From contig NZ_JBHTIU010000008.1 of NCBI RefSeq assembly GCF_042677205.1, positions 180,851 through 244,850 on the forward strand: a stretch of 64,000 bases of DNA. The letters are read 5' to 3'. Shown here piece by piece: positions 33,716 to 42,620 of the stretch (positions are counted from its first letter, which is position 1; each line of letters starts with the position of its first letter). Both the position numbers and the translations under genes were made by a program. Source of the stretch: Paenibacillus_L residui (GTDB taxonomy: Bacteria; Bacillota; Bacilli; Paenibacillales; NBRC-103111). Below the pieces are notes generated by a model. The model searched no databases. It saw nothing but the letters and a program-made list of their open reading frames with translations, and was not told the origin of the DNA.

Positions 33716-34033
33716 ATGGCTATAGTAAACGTATCTGATCAGTCTTTTAACGAAGAAGTGGAAAGCACAGGAACCGTTCTGGTCGATTTCTGGGCGCCAT
33801 GGTGCGGACCTTGTAAAATGATCGCTCCTGTACTGGAAGAGCTTGACGGTGAAATCGGCGATCAAGTGAAAATCGCTAAATTAAACGTAGATGAAAATCC
33901 GGAGTCTGCGTCCCGTTTCGGAGTCATGAGCATTCCGACTTTAATCCTGTTCAAGGACGGTAAGCCGGTAGATAAGGTTGTCGGTTTTCAATCCAAGGAT
34001 GCTCTGAAGGGTGTTATCTCCCGTCATCAATAA
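33716..34033 (+). CDS. trxA: Thioredoxin
   Basis: A 105-residue classical thioredoxin: FWAPWCGPCKMIAPV with redox cysteines 30 and 33, cis-proline in SIPTLILF, and DVDENPES-type NVDENPESASRFGV. General cytoplasmic disulfide reductant for ribonucleotide reductase, peroxiredoxins and others. ATG 33716 follows GGGAGGATT. Between it and uvrC (190 nt) a terminator is present, so the two are separately transcribed although adjacent as in Bacillus. Confidence 0.97.
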   Translation: MAIVNVSDQSFNEEVESTGTVLVDFWAPWCGPCKMIAPVLEELDGEIGDQVKIAKLNVDENPESASRFGVMSIPTLILFKDGKPVDKVVGFQSKDALKGVISRHQ

Positions 34034-34054
34034 TCTGCCAAATAACAGGCATGT

Positions 34055-34098
34055 AAAAAAGCTCTTTTTCTGCTATGCTGAAAAGGAGCTTTTTTTTG
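34055..34098 (+). terminator. trxA terminator
   Basis: AAAAGCTC...GAGCTTTT stem with an inner TTTTTC/GAAAAG pairing and a TGCTATGCT loop, followed by eight T residues. Confidence 0.8.
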
Positions 34099-34222
34099 AC
34101 GTTCGTTCTGCAAAAATATCGTTTCATACTCGTTAGAAGAAACCTGAAATTATATAATTGAAACTTTGTTAAAGCGGTTTTAGTATCATCAACCTCAAAA
34201 TTATGGGAAGGAGGATGGCGAA

Positions 34223-36262
34223 ATGGAAGAACGCTCCGGACAGATTCAGGAGAACATTCGCCGTAAATTGGCCTTGCTGCCGGATAAACCGGGCTGTTAC
34301 TTAATGAAGAACCGGGAAGGGACCGTCATTTACGTAGGTAAAGCCAAGGTATTGAAGAATCGTGTCCGGTCTTACTTCACCGGCAGCCACAGCGCCAAAA
34401 CCCAGCGTCTGGTCAGCGAAATTCGGGACTTCGAATATATTGTGACGGCGAATAATGTGGAAGCCCTTATTCTCGAGTGCAACTTGATCAAGCAGTATTA
34501 TCCCAGGTATAACGTCCTGCTGAAAGACGATAAGTCTTTTCCATATATTAAAATAACCAATGAAGAGCATCCCCGGCTGGAGGTTACCCGCAAGGTCGTT
34601 AAGGATAAGGGGAAGTATTTCGGCCCCTATCCGAATGCCTATTCCGCCCAGGAAACGAAGAAGCTGCTGGACCGCCTGTATCCGCTGCGCAAATGCCGGA
34701 AGCTTCCCGACCGTGTTTGCCTTTATTATCATATCGGACAATGCGTCGCGCCCTGTGAATATGAGGTGGCGCCCGAGGAATACGAGCGGATGATCCAGGA
34801 GATTACCCGTTTCTTAAGCGGGGGGCATAAACAAATCCGCCAGGAGCTTGAACGCAAGATGCTCGAGGCTGCGGAAGAGCTGCAGTTCGAACGGGCCAAG
34901 GAGCTGCGCGACCAAATTGCGCATATCGATGCGGTGATGGAGAAGCAAAATATTACCGTCGCCGATCAGGTCGACCGGGATGTCTTCGGCTTCGCGGTGG
35001 ACAAAGGCTGGATGTGCGTGCAAATATTGTACATGCGCCAAGGGAAAATGATCGAGCGGCATGTTACGGTGTTCCCGTACTATGGGGAGCCCTATGATGA
35101 TTTCTTGACCTTCGTCACCCAATATTACAGTGAGAATCCGGCTCTGCCCAAGGAAATTCATCTGCCGGCCAACCCTCATCAGACCAATGAGGAGGAGAAT
35201 GCCGAGGCGACTAACCCCCAGACGGCGGCAGGTTCCGAAGCACAGCTTTCCGCGGCAAATGATGAAGCTGTCCGTGAAGAGTCAGAGGGATCGTTTAGTC
35301 CTGCTGAAAGGGCTGAACCGGCGGAGGGTAAGGCTGAAGAAGACGAGGACGCGTTCCACGCAGGCGGAGCAGACAAGGAAGTTATTAAAGAAGCTCTGGA
35401 GTCGTGGCTGCATGTGAAGGTTCATTTTCCTCAAAGGGGAGTCAAGAAGCATGCGGTAGATATGGCATCGGATAACGCGCGAGTGGCTCTCGAAGAGAAA
35501 TTCCGGATGATTGAAAGAGACGAGGAGCGGACGATCAAAGCGGTGGAGAATTTGGGGGAACGGCTCGGAACGGGCACCCTTCACCGGATCGAGGCCTTCG
35601 ATAACTCGAACATCCAGGGAACCGACCCGGTGTCCGCGATGGTTGTATTCGTGGATGGCAAGCCGGATCGCAAGGAATACCGCAAGTATAAAATCCGCAC
35701 CGTCCAAGGACCGGATGATTACGAGACGATGCGGGAGGTTATCCGGCGGCGCTACGAAAGAGTGCTGAAAGAAGGGCTGCCGCTCCCGGATATGATTGTC
35801 GTCGACGGGGGCAGAGGTCAGATATCGGCGGCCGTGGATGTGCTTGAGAATGAGCTGGGGCTGTTCCTGCCGGTTTGCGGGCTGGTCAAGGACGCCAAGC
35901 ATAAAACGGCCCAGCTTATGACCGGAGATCCTCCGGAGGTTGTTCCGCTTCCGCGCGACAGTCATGAATTTTATTTGCTCCAGCGCATACAGGATGAGGT
36001 TCACCGGTTTGCCATTACCTTCCACCGCGAACAACGGGGCAAATCGATGGTGGCCTCCCAATTGGATGCCATTCCCGGTATTGGCGAGAAGCGGCGGAAG
36101 CTGCTGCTGAAGCATTTCGGCTCCCTGAAAAAAATAAGAGAAGCGGCCGTTGAGGATTTTCGCCCGTTAGGCATCGGTGAGAAGCTGGCGGAAACTATTC
36201 TTTCATCCCTCCGCGAGGACAAGAAGACCGAGGAGGAGGGCGACTCAGTCGTCTTTGATTAA
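34223..36262 (+). CDS. uvrC: Excinuclease ABC subunit C, with an acidic insertion
   Basis: A 679-residue nuclease that makes both incisions in nucleotide excision repair. GIY-YIG domain (about 15-95: LPDKPGCYLMKNREGTVIYVGKAKVLKNR, shown in part), Cys-rich region CVAPCEYE, UVR motif (about 203-238), RNase-H-like endonuclease domain (about 395-540: RIEAFDNSNIQGTDPVSAMV, DMIVVDGGRGQISAA) and C-terminal helix-hairpin-helix (IPGIGEKRRKLLLKHFGS). About 65 residues (roughly 316-383) form a Glu/Ala/Ser-rich insertion between the UVR part and the nuclease domain, explaining the length over the usual 590-610. ATG 34223 has AAGGAGG 7 nt upstream. Confidence 0.96.
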   Translation: MEERSGQIQENIRRKLALLPDKPGCYLMKNREGTVIYVGKAKVLKNRVRSYFTGSHSAKTQRLVSEIRDFEYIVTANNVEALILECNLIKQYYPRYNVLLKDDKSFPYIKITNEEHPRLEVTRKVVKDKGKYFGPYPNAYSAQETKKLLDRLYPLRKCRKLPDRVCLYYHIGQCVAPCEYEVAPEEYERMIQEITRFLSGGHKQIRQELERKMLEAAEELQFERAKELRDQIAHIDAVMEKQNITVADQVDRDVFGFAVDKGWMCVQILYMRQGKMIERHVTVFPYYGEPYDDFLTFVTQYYSENPALPKEIHLPANPHQTNEEENAEATNPQTAAGSEAQLSAANDEAVREESEGSFSPAERAEPAEGKAEEDEDAFHAGGADKEVIKEALESWLHVKVHFPQRGVKKHAVDMASDNARVALEEKFRMIERDEERTIKAVENLGERLGTGTLHRIEAFDNSNIQGTDPVSAMVVFVDGKPDRKEYRKYKIRTVQGPDDYETMREVIRRRYERVLKEGLPLPDMIVVDGGRGQISAAVDVLENELGLFLPVCGLVKDAKHKTAQLMTGDPPEVVPLPRDSHEFYLLQRIQDEVHRFAITFHREQRGKSMVASQLDAIPGIGEKRRKLLLKHFGSLKKIREAAVEDFRPLGIGEKLAETILSSLREDKKTEEEGDSVVFD

Positions 36263-36278
36263 ACGGCTTAATGCATAT

Positions 36279-36333
36279 AAAAAGTGCACCTTTAATGATC
36301 CCTGTAAAACAGGGTTTAAGGTGCACTTTTTTT
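36279..36333 (+). terminator. uvrC terminator
   Basis: AAAAGTGCACCTT pairs with AAGGTGCACTTTT, enclosing a second stem CCCTGT-AAA-ACAGGG, followed by T residues. Confidence 0.85.
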
Positions 36334-36334
36334 T

Positions 36335-36401
36335 GAAATATAAGAAAGATAAGTTTCACCTAAACGCGTCTGTCCAAAGGACGGAATAGCCGTTTATCGT
36401 T
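36335..36401 (+). repeat. Dispersed hairpin repeat, family B copy 5
   Basis: AAATATAAGAAAGATAAG then TAAACGCGTCTGTCCAAAGGACGGAATAGCCGTTTATC; same order of blocks as 33078-33155 and again directly after a terminator. Confidence 0.7.
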
Positions 36402-36444
36402 GACCGGCCTTCCGGGATCCGGGAATTCTCTCGGCCGATTCCGG

Positions 36445-38049
36445 TTATACCGTAGACGCGGGGCCCGATCGTTTACGGAACAGGCTGTGGATCCACATCA
36501 ATATATATCCGGTTATAGCCGGCATCAGGATATACCCAACCCCGATCAGAATATTCGATGTGCTGGGTGTAGTCGTCATCAGTGACAAAGCCATCAGAAT
36601 AATATCCATCGTGACATGGGTAAAGATGGCGGTCATCAAGCCGTATTTCAGGAAAATGTATCCAAAGATGATCCCCAGCACGGCCACCTCGAACAACCTT
36701 GTGTAGCTAGGATAAATCGTGTAGCCGGTATGGCCCAAGGCCCAAATGATGCTCGGCACCAGGACTGCCAGGAAGCGGAGGCGGAACCACTTCTGAAACA
36801 AGGCGATGCCGAAGAGCCGATACATAATTTCTTCGGAGGTTCCCGCCATCCACGCAAGAAGCGGGAATAAGGCGGGCCAATACATGTTGAGCACGGATTG
36901 GGTCGGATCGTTGACTGCGAATGAATCGAAGGCTTCGCCGGCAATGAAGAACAGAACCTGCTGTACCCCGAGAATAAACAAACAGAGCAAATATCCTCGG
37001 CCCATTCCGTAAAACATATCCTCCCCAAAGTTGGAATCTCGCCATCTTGGCCAAGGATTCCAGCCCTGCGCTCTCCATAATTGGTCACCGGATATGGCTG
37101 CAAAATATTGTGCGCCCGCCAGCAGCGCAATAATTAGAAAGGTAAACACAATATAGACTACGTTGAAGATAGCGGCATCCTCCGGAGGAATTTGTGTGCT
37201 TGCTCCCGGCCAGCTATTTATCGTGTGAAGGCCGTATAGCCCGGCGAAAATAAGAGCAAAGAGGATTCCCCGCGAGAACCGGACCTTCTTCCGGTTAATA
37301 ATAACGAGGATCAAGGCCGCAATACTCAAAAGAAACATGCCGCCCAGTCCGATATAAGACATCAGGCCGGCAGACCGCTCCTGCCCGGCAAGCCATTGGC
37401 GGAAGCTTTCCGGAACCGAGAAGGAAGGAACGAAGCCTACAACTTCCTCTCCTCTTACGGCCACTCCGAGCTGCAGCCTGGATTCGCCGATGCTCTCCTT
37501 GGCACTTTCGTACATGAGCAGGCTGCTTCGGGACCCTTGCATCAGCTGCAAATCCGCCGGATCATATCCGTTCTCGGCCAGGAAGCTTTCGGCCAGCAAG
37601 CGCCGGCTTTCTTGAGAGCCTGAGGAGGCAGGGGCCGCTTGCTTCTGATTCCATGCCGTCACCTTGGGTTCATTCAATCCGACAAAAATGATCCAATTCA
37701 GACGATTTCTCGAATCGAACATTTGAACTTCCCAATAATCGAGAGGATAATTGTCTCCATACCGGGTGCTGTATTCCTCGGTCAGCTTCGCTTTTTGCAA
37801 ATAACCGCTCAAGCCTTTGTCCGACTGATAAATAATATTGATCTTGTTAGGGGTGTAGTCCGGTTGTTTGGTGTGGACGAATTGCCGGGCCAGGTCGGCC
37901 GCTTGCTCTTCAGTCACCTTCGGCCCGGACAATTCTTCCTCTACGCCGTTAACGCCGGGAAGCAGGTTGATCAGGATGACGCCGAAGTATAACACTATGC
38001 CGATAATGGCCAGCCAAATAAGAGGACGGTTTATTCTGTGTGGAACCAC
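36445..38049 (-). CDS. CPBP family intramembrane metalloprotease
   Basis: A membrane protein of about 534 residues. One N-terminal helix, an extracytoplasmic domain of about 190 residues (contains an EEQAADLARQF PepSY-like stretch), then about eight helices. The CPBP/Abi signature is clear: motif 1 EEIMYR, motif 2 GHTGY and motif 3 HVTMD, which hold the metal. Start chosen as GTG 38049, 7 nt after GGAGGAG; a TTG at 38067 contains that site. Family members process prenylated or membrane proteins, but this substrate is unknown. Confidence 0.85.
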   Translation of the reverse strand: MVPHRINRPLIWLAIIGIVLYFGVILINLLPGVNGVEEELSGPKVTEEQAADLARQFVHTKQPDYTPNKINIIYQSDKGLSGYLQKAKLTEEYSTRYGDNYPLDYWEVQMFDSRNRLNWIIFVGLNEPKVTAWNQKQAAPASSGSQESRRLLAESFLAENGYDPADLQLMQGSRSSLLMYESAKESIGESRLQLGVAVRGEEVVGFVPSFSVPESFRQWLAGQERSAGLMSYIGLGGMFLLSIAALILVIINRKKVRFSRGILFALIFAGLYGLHTINSWPGASTQIPPEDAAIFNVVYIVFTFLIIALLAGAQYFAAISGDQLWRAQGWNPWPRWRDSNFGEDMFYGMGRGYLLCLFILGVQQVLFFIAGEAFDSFAVNDPTQSVLNMYWPALFPLLAWMAGTSEEIMYRLFGIALFQKWFRLRFLAVLVPSIIWALGHTGYTIYPSYTRLFEVAVLGIIFGYIFLKYGLMTAIFTHVTMDIILMALSLMTTTPSTSNILIGVGYILMPAITGYILMWIHSLFRKRSGPASTV

Positions 38050-38307
38050 GGGCATTCTCCTCCGCAATAATCTTCTTCATTCCAAAGTACCATAGATAAC
38101 GGCCTGTTTCCAGTGATTACCTCTGCTTGGGCCGTGTCTCTTCACCGTTATCGAAAATACGGAAACCGCTTGATAGCTTCAAGAAACGACTCGTCTTATT
38201 CAATGCAAGGCAAGGAAATCGCGTGAAAATAAAATGAAATCTTGCATTGCCTGACCATTTTGCCCGAATACTTCCTTACAGCATGATTTTTTCCTAAAAT
38301 ACAGACT

Positions 38308-38336
38308 TTGTATACCGACCAAAAGCAGGATATAAT
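38308..38336 (+). promoter_or_regulatory. Promoter of the ktrB riboswitch transcript
   Basis: TTGTAT (38308-38313), 17-nt spacer, TATAAT (38331-38336), just upstream of the c-di-AMP riboswitch. The remainder of the gap 38050-38307 holds no gene. Confidence 0.7.
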
Positions 38337-38351
38337 CGTTATCAATTAAAT

Positions 38352-38470
38352 AGAAGCCGAATTTCTTTTAGAAAGCGGGGGAACCATTTAACTGGGGTGA
38401 ATTTTGCTAGTTCCAATGCAAATAGGGTGCCTGCACACCCGAATCCGTCAGCTAACCTCGTAGGCTTGCT
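38352..38470 (+). promoter_or_regulatory. ydaO-yuaA (c-di-AMP) riboswitch
   Basis: The conserved core is easily read: GGGGGAACCA, then GGGGTGAATTTTGC, AGGGTGCC, CCGAATCCGTCAGCTAACCT and CGTAGGC, with the outer stem GAAGCC/GGCTT. This aptamer binds c-di-AMP and turns off potassium-uptake and cell-wall genes. It is followed by a terminator hairpin and ktrB, the standard target. Confidence 0.93.
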
Positions 38471-38489
38471 GTCAGGATACCATACGCCT

Positions 38490-38518
38490 AAAGCATTGGT
38501 TTTCCAGTGCTTTTTTTG
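38490..38518 (+). terminator. Riboswitch-controlled terminator before ktrB
   Basis: AAAGCATTGG pairs with CCAGTGCTTT (one mismatch, TTTT loop), followed by seven T; the expression platform of the c-di-AMP riboswitch. Confidence 0.8.
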
Positions 38519-38538
38519 TTTCCAGAGGAGAATGAACG

Positions 38539-39888
38539 TTGCTGAAACGATTGTTTACGAAAATGCATCCGCCGCAAATTTTGGCTTCCGGATTTATCAT
38601 CATTATACTGATAGGAACCATCCTGCTGACGACTCCGATGGCGTCGGTTGACGGCCGTTCCGTGCCCTTCGTGGATGCATTGTTCACGGCTACTTCAGCC
38701 ATGTGTCTGACGGGGCTCGTAGTTGTGGATACGGCGACGACCTATTCCGTCTTCGGCCAGATGGTCATTATGCTGCTTATCCAGATTGGCGGCCTGGGCT
38801 TTATGACGATGTCGACGCTTTTTGCCCTGGTGCTCAAAAAAAGAATATCGCTCCGTGAGCGGCTTATTCTTCAAGAGGCGCTCAATCAGAACAGCATGGA
38901 AGGAATCGTCCGCCTCATCCGCAAAATCATTATTTACTCGCTGAGTATAGAGTTCGTGGCCTTCGTCCTGCTTACTTTGCGCTGGTCCGTTGATTTTCCG
39001 TTCGCGGAAGCTGTCTACTTCGGAATGTTTCATGCCATTTCGTTGTTTAATAATGCCGGCTTCGATTTATTCGGGGGAGTCAGCGGCCGATTCAGCGGGC
39101 TCGCGCTGTTTACGAACGACCCGATCGTCAGCATTATAGCTATGGCCCTGATTATTCTGGGCGGAATCGGATTTATCGTGATGTCCGACTTGATGGAATA
39201 TAAGAAGCGGAAGAGGCTTCTGCTGCATACGAAAGTAGTTCTGTTCACATCGGCGGTTCTTATAGTCGGAGGGGCGGTGGTCATCTTCACCTTCGAATTT
39301 ACTAATCCGGCTACGCTCGGGCCTCTTAATGGAGGAAGCAAGGTGTTAGCCTCCTTCTTCCACGCGGTTTCCCCGCGCTCGGGTGGAGTGAGCACGCTCG
39401 ATGTCGGCTCGTTCAGACAGGCCACTCAATTCTTCCTGATTATTCTGATGTTCATCGGGGCTTCGCCCGGTTCGACCGGGGGAGGTATCAAGACAACGAC
39501 CTTCGCTATCCTGATCGGGGCCATGATAGCGATGGTTCGAGGCAAGGACGACATCGTCATGTTTCGCCATCGGCTGGCCAAGGACCGGATTTATAAAGCC
39601 ATTACGCTAACATTGTTCGCCCTGGTTATCGTTATCATTTCGGCCATGGTGTTGTCTACTACGGAGAACCATCAATTCTTGATGATCCTGTTCGAAGTTA
39701 CTTCAGCCTTCGGTACGGTTGGATTGTCTATGGGGTTGACTCCGGAGCTGTCGACGATCGGAAAAATCATCATTTCCTTTCTAATGTTTCTTGGCCGGCT
39801 TGGACCTCTAACATTAGCCTATGCACTAAATCCGAAGAAAGAGAAAGAATTGTTCCGGTACCCGGAAGGCAAAATTACGATTGGATAG
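38539..39888 (+). CDS. ktrB: Potassium uptake transporter subunit KtrB (TrkH family)
   Basis: A 449-residue membrane protein with the four repeated helix-pore-helix units of the Trk/Ktr/HKT superfamily. Selectivity-filter regions are visible: TSAMCLTGL, FNNAGFD, PRSGGVS and SAFGTVGLS. Works with the RCK subunit at 39901 as a K+ (Na+-coupled) uptake system. The start is TTG at 38539, 8 nt after AGAGGAG. Controlled by the upstream c-di-AMP riboswitch; ktrA follows 12 nt later. Confidence 0.95.
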   Translation: MLKRLFTKMHPPQILASGFIIIILIGTILLTTPMASVDGRSVPFVDALFTATSAMCLTGLVVVDTATTYSVFGQMVIMLLIQIGGLGFMTMSTLFALVLKKRISLRERLILQEALNQNSMEGIVRLIRKIIIYSLSIEFVAFVLLTLRWSVDFPFAEAVYFGMFHAISLFNNAGFDLFGGVSGRFSGLALFTNDPIVSIIAMALIILGGIGFIVMSDLMEYKKRKRLLLHTKVVLFTSAVLIVGGAVVIFTFEFTNPATLGPLNGGSKVLASFFHAVSPRSGGVSTLDVGSFRQATQFFLIILMFIGASPGSTGGGIKTTTFAILIGAMIAMVRGKDDIVMFRHRLAKDRIYKAITLTLFALVIVIISAMVLSTTENHQFLMILFEVTSAFGTVGLSMGLTPELSTIGKIIISFLMFLGRLGPLTLAYALNPKKEKELFRYPEGKITIG

Positions 39889-39900
39889 GAGCTTGAAACC

Positions 39901-40563
39901 ATGGAAGGAAATCAGTATGTGGTAATCGGACTGGGCCGATTCGGATCCAGCTTGGCTAAAGAGCTGGTGAAACTGGGATACGAGGTACTGGGGATCGACA
40001 AGTGCGAGGAAATCGTTAATGAAATGAGCGGAGAGCTGACCTATACCGTTGAAGCCGATTCTACGGATGAAGATATGCTCAGGTCGCTGGGCATCCGAAA
40101 TTTCGATTGTGCGGTCGTGGCGATAGGCGACGATATACAGGCCAGCATTCTGACAGCCATTGTACTGAAGGACCTCGGGATCAAGAAGGTGGTGGCCAAG
40201 GCTCTCTCCGATCTGCACGGTAAAGTGCTGGAGCGGATTGGAGTGGACCGGATCATCTTCCCCGAGAGGGATATGGGGGCAAGAGTTGCTCACCAGTTGG
40301 TGTCGCCTAATCTGCTCGATTATATCGAGCTCTCTGAGGAATACACGCTCGCGGAACTGTCGGTTCCGGCCAAGATGTCCGGCCAGACGTTAAAGCAGCT
40401 TGATCTTAGAGCGACCTATGGCTGCAGTATAGTGGCTATTAACAAGAAGAGCGGAATGGTTATCGCTCCTACCGCCGATGACATCGTAGAATCCAACGAT
40501 ATTATGGTAGTCATCGGCACCAATGAGCAGATTGAGTCATTCGAAAGATCAGCTTATAAATAA
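39901..40563 (+). CDS. ktrA: Potassium uptake regulatory subunit KtrA (RCK/TrkA)
   Basis: A 220-residue cytosolic gating ring subunit: RCK-N Rossmann domain (VIGLGRFGSSLAKELVKLG at the N-terminus; binds ATP/ADP) and RCK-C domain (about 135-220), which in this family binds c-di-AMP. So c-di-AMP probably acts twice on this system, on the RNA and on the protein. ATG 39901 after GGAG. Second gene of ktrB-ktrA; terminator follows. Confidence 0.94.
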   Translation: MEGNQYVVIGLGRFGSSLAKELVKLGYEVLGIDKCEEIVNEMSGELTYTVEADSTDEDMLRSLGIRNFDCAVVAIGDDIQASILTAIVLKDLGIKKVVAKALSDLHGKVLERIGVDRIIFPERDMGARVAHQLVSPNLLDYIELSEEYTLAELSVPAKMSGQTLKQLDLRATYGCSIVAINKKSGMVIAPTADDIVESNDIMVVIGTNEQIESFERSAYK

Positions 40564-40585
40564 ATAGCCTTCTTCAAATCATTCG

Positions 40586-40624
40586 CCGGCCTGCAAGGTT
40601 CATCCCCTGCAGGCCGGTTGTTTG
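40586..40624 (+). terminator. Terminator of ktrB-ktrA
   Basis: CCGGCCTGCA (40586-40595) pairs perfectly with TGCAGGCCGG (40608-40617), followed by TTGTTTGTT. Confidence 0.8.
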
Positions 40625-40715
40625 TTGGCTCCCGATTATGGAGAGAATGAGCCTAGCAGGCAAATATTTTCGGCGAGAACCGGGCAGCGCTGCAGAACTA
40701 ACCGTAGCTGCCCGA

Positions 40716-41633
40716 CTATTGGAAATCGCTCCGAGCGGGTCTTTCCCGTGTGAAGAATTCCCTGGCAAGATCGATAAAGGAGCGGATGACGGGATCCTGC
40801 GGCGCGTCCGTTGTAAACAGGAGAGAGGTCGTTCTTTTCTTCTCCTCCAGTTCGGGAATCGAACGTACGGTCAGCTCGTTATTCTCCAGCAGCTGCCGGT
40901 GCAGATAAGATTTGGGCAGCAGCGTTGCGGCCTGGATTGTAGACAAAAGGCGGATGATCGCTTCGAAAGAGTCAATCTCCATTTTTACATTTGGAAAGAC
41001 CGCGTAGTGATGGAATAATTCATCCATCAGGACCCGGTACCAAGTTCCTTTGGAAAAAAGAATCATCGGCAGGTCATGAATCTCCCTCATCGTGATCGTC
41101 TTCAGATGCAGATAAGGATGGCCTGCGGGCAGCACGAGACAAAGATGGTCATCGAACAAAGGAAGGCAGGTAAGCCCCGGGCTCTCCGTTCGCGATGCGA
41201 CCAATCCGATATCGACCTTCTGTTCTTTCACCATCGTGACCACTTCGTGAGTTTTTCCGGTTAATGCTTTGATGTCCGTATGCGGAAAGTCCTTAGTATA
41301 GAAGGAGATCAGATCCGGAAGGGTAGACTGGAGAGTCGTCAAGCTGGCGCCTACCGTCAGGCTGACCGCTTCATGACCGGACCGGAACTGGTTCAAGGTA
41401 TGCCGCATCTCTCTTTGCAGCCGCCGCATCTCCACCGCGGTTTCGTAGCAAATTTGGCCTGCCCGGGTCAACTCCAGCCGCTTGCCTTTGCGTTCGAACA
41501 GATGGACGCCGAGCTCGGTTTCCAGCTTCATGATTTTACGGGAAAGGGCAGGTTGAGAAATATTCAGCACGGAGGAAGCGCGATTCAAGCTCTTTTGTTC
41601 CACGACGACAGCGAAAGCATCGAGATTTTCCAC
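40716..41633 (-). CDS. LysR family regulator divergent from sdhCAB
   Basis: A 305-residue LysR-type regulator: N-terminal winged HTH (NRASSVLNISQPALSRKIMKLE) and a periplasmic-binding-like effector domain (about 90-295). GTG 41633 has AGGAGGG 6 nt upstream. It lies head-to-head with sdhCAB (317 nt between start codons), the usual layout for a regulator of the divergent operon. Effector unknown. Confidence 0.88.
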   Translation of the reverse strand: MENLDAFAVVVEQKSLNRASSVLNISQPALSRKIMKLETELGVHLFERKGKRLELTRAGQICYETAVEMRRLQREMRHTLNQFRSGHEAVSLTVGASLTTLQSTLPDLISFYTKDFPHTDIKALTGKTHEVVTMVKEQKVDIGLVASRTESPGLTCLPLFDDHLCLVLPAGHPYLHLKTITMREIHDLPMILFSKGTWYRVLMDELFHHYAVFPNVKMEIDSFEAIIRLLSTIQAATLLPKSYLHRQLLENNELTVRSIPELEEKKRTTSLLFTTDAPQDPVIRSFIDLAREFFTRERPARSDFQ

Positions 41634-41867
41634 TTCAAACCCTCCTGGATAGTTATATCCTTATGCATGATAGGTATAATCATATATAAATAATAAGCAC
41701 TTCCATTATAAGCGCTAAAGGCTTACAATGAAAGATGTCACTTAATGTTCACAAAATTTCTCCCGGAAGACAAGGATGTATATTGCATTGGCAAGCTAAG
41801 GTAAACTAAGCTTTACCGATTGATTTCCGGGAAACTCCTGCCGATCCTCGAAAAATGTTACAAATTG

Positions 41868-41896
41868 TTGACGCTTAGTAAGGGTGGGAGTACAAT
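41868..41896 (+). promoter_or_regulatory. sdhCAB promoter
   Basis: TTGACG (41868-41873), 17-nt spacer, TACAAT (41891-41896), 54 nt before the sdhC start. The AT-rich stretch 41655-41700 nearer the LysR gene could hold its binding site. Confidence 0.7.
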
Positions 41897-41950
41897 TGGT
41901 ATTGGTTTGGATTGACAAGCTTCATATTTTTGAAAGGGGAACTCTTACAG

Positions 41951-42607
41951 ATGGCAGGAAATTCTTATTATTACCGCAAGCTGCATTCACTGCTTGGCGT
42001 CATCCCGGTCGGATTCTTCCTGGTCGAGCATCTGCTGATGAACTACTCGGCCTTTAACGAAGGCCACCAAGGGTTTATCGACAAGGTAGAGTGGATCAAC
42101 AGTTTGCCGTTTATTTTCGGCCTTGAGCTGATCGGCATCTGGCTTCCGCTTCTTTACCATGGTGTTTACGGCTTGTACGTGGCCTATACGGCGCGGAATA
42201 ACGTTTCTAACTACGGGTATTTCCGAAACGTAATGTTCATGCTGCAGAGAGTAACCGGAGTGATCACGCTCCTGTTCGTTTCCTGGCACGTATTTGAAAC
42301 CCGGGTGCAAGTGGCGTTGGGGAACGTTACTCATGAAGAGCTGGGTGTCAGAATGCATGAAATTGCCACGCAGCCTTGGGCTTTCGTGCTCTACATTATC
42401 GGTATCGTAGCGGCAGTTTTCCACTTCAGCAACGGGATGTGGTCTTTCCTGGTAAGCTGGGGAATTACCGTCGGTCCGCGTGCCCAGCGGGTTTCCAGCT
42501 ATATCTGGATGGCGGTATTCGTACTCGTTTCGCTTATGGGCATTCTTGCACTGGTCGGATTCTTGGATCCGGAATTTAAAGACACGACTGTCTTGACAAA
42601 ACTGTAA
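41951..42607 (+). CDS. sdhC: Succinate dehydrogenase cytochrome b558 subunit
   Basis: A 218-residue, five-helix di-heme anchor for succinate:menaquinone reductase. Heme-ligand histidines are visible in YRKLHSLLG, LLYHGVYG, SWHVFETR and VFHFSNGMW. ATG 41951 has AAAGGGG upstream; the longer frame from 41912 has no support. First gene of sdhCAB. Confidence 0.94.
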   Translation: MAGNSYYYRKLHSLLGVIPVGFFLVEHLLMNYSAFNEGHQGFIDKVEWINSLPFIFGLELIGIWLPLLYHGVYGLYVAYTARNNVSNYGYFRNVMFMLQRVTGVITLLFVSWHVFETRVQVALGNVTHEELGVRMHEIATQPWAFVLYIIGIVAAVFHFSNGMWSFLVSWGITVGPRAQRVSSYIWMAVFVLVSLMGILALVGFLDPEFKDTTVLTKL

Positions 42608-42620
42608 GAGGTGAACGGCA

